This document shows, piece by piece, positions 63,532 through 64,000 of a stretch of 64,000 nt of DNA. The position numbers and the translations under genes were made by a program. This DNA comes from Paraimprobicoccus trichonymphae. GTDB taxonomy: Bacteria; Bacillota; Clostridia; Oscillospirales; Acutalibacteraceae. How positions within the stretch are numbered: position 1 is the first letter of the stretch; each line of letters begins with the position of its first letter. Under the pieces are notes generated by a model, which saw only the letters and a program-made list of their open reading frames with translations, made no database searches and was not told the DNA's origin. The DNA is taken from positions 434,001 through 498,000 of the forward strand of contig AP027925.1 in assembly GCA_036322875.1 (NCBI GenBank). The letters are read 5' to 3'.

Positions 63532-64000
63532 TTAAATTTTAGATAATTTTTTGGAATGAATTGAATTTATAATTACAGAAAGTGCGCTGCTTCCCGAAAC
63601 GTTACAAGCCGTTCCAAAGCTATCCTGCATTAAATGGATTGAAACTATTAAAGAAATCATATCAGGATTAAACCCTAAAGCCGATTTTAAAATTTCTGAG
63701 ACTGCAAAAACTGCTCCTGCAGGAACTCCTGGAACTGCTGTTAATAGCAATCCAAAAACAGAGATAAAAATTGATATTGTTTTAAAATTTACATCGATGT
63801 TATTTGATAATATTATAACTGTCGAGCTTGTCATTATAGAAATTGCACTTCCACAAAAATGCAAAGTTGTACAAAAAGGAATAACAAAATTTACGAAACT
63901 TTCAGATATTTTATTTTTTTTAGCACATTCTATAGATACCGGTATAGTTGAAACTGAAGATTGTGTTCCTAAAGCTACAAAATAAGCTGGTAAAGTATTT
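63532..64000 (-). CDS. Dicarboxylate/amino acid:cation symporter (DAACS), C-terminal part, runs off window
   Basis: The open minus-strand frame enters from the window edge: NTLPAYFVALGTQSSVSTIP (hairpin HP1-like S-S-T-P motif), VIPFCTTLHFCGSAISIMTS, TAVPGVPAGAVFAV (HP2), ALGFNPDM, HLMQDSFGTACNVSGSSALS (ion-binding TM8 with Asp and Asn), ending HSKKLSKI. It is the transport core of GltP/SstT-type sodium or proton symporters. The N-terminal part lies beyond base 64000. It appears intact in the visible part. Confidence 0.85.
   Translation of the reverse strand, partial: NTLPAYFVALGTQSSVSTIPVSIECAKKNKISESFVNFVIPFCTTLHFCGSAISIMTSSTVIILSNNIDVNFKTISIFISVFGLLLTAVPGVPAGAVFAVSEILKSALGFNPDMISLIVSIHLMQDSFGTACNVSGSSALSVIINSIHSKKLSKI

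Overview
Organism. The window is very AT-rich and carries a Firmicutes/Clostridia-type gene set: spoIIE, addA, gmk-rpoZ, rpmH-rnpA-yidD, pyrH, tsaB, gatC, degV and a bacterial V-type ATPase operon. The intergenic spaces are long and decayed, mobile elements are mostly dead, and several genes have broken reading frames. Eukaryote-directed proteins are also present: a membrane-anchored ubiquitin-specific protease and a membrane-anchored macrodomain. Together this looks like a host-associated, probably intracellular clostridial symbiont in genome reduction. I cannot name the species; Clostridia endosymbionts of gut protists are my best guess, held loosely.

Layout. About 1-20,740 is a cryptic siphovirus-type prophage read almost entirely on the minus strand. 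In transcription order: portal fragment, prohead protease fragment, major capsid fused to a remnant of the tape measure, distal tail protein, tail-tip protein interrupted by a group II intron, an inserted block (toxin-antitoxin, Rpn-family remnant, broken type III DNA methyltransferase), holin-like protein, exonuclease, a split phage gene, RecT, RusA, truncated methyltransferase, split primase/VirE protein. A plus-strand cassette (double-glycine leader peptide plus secreted alpha/beta hydrolase, 16,588-17,887) sits in the head module between inverted copies of an Rpn/portal segment. A second group II intron lies at the right end.

20,950-31,000 alternates short islands of core genes (degV, pyrH, tsaB, gatC, a MccF/LdcA-like peptidase) with graves of an IS1595 element, an IS605-type element, an iscB gene and an IS630 element. 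31,000-39,300 is a V-type ATPase operon (I, extra secreted protein, K, F, E, A, B) that ends in a glycosyltransferase where subunit D would be expected. 39,900-47,900 holds the macrodomain protein, plsC with tRNA-Arg, a tnpB remnant with its right end, two tandem paralogous double-glycine peptides followed by a glycosyltransferase, and a row of decaying lipoprotein paralogues. 47,950-64,000 holds spoIIE, a stand-alone C39 peptidase overlapping a GGGGG-containing precursor, addA, the ubiquitin protease, tmk, rpoZ-gmk, the intact lipoprotein paralogue, acpS with tRNA-Leu, rpmH-rnpA-yidD and a partial dicarboxylate symporter.

How it fits together. The most interesting candidate system is a dispersed peptide secretion/processing set: up to four proteins with double-glycine cleavage signals, one transporter-less C39 peptidase beside one of them, and a glycosyltransferase beside two others. 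A second theme is eukaryote-directed effectors with N-terminal membrane segments. A third is sloppy gene expression: three essential or core genes (pyrH, addA, acpS) have no ATG/GTG/TTG at the required place and appear to start at ACG, ATA and ATT. Many frameshifts fall in A-runs, and several lost Trp codons have become TGA although rpmH and rnpA use TGA as a real stop.
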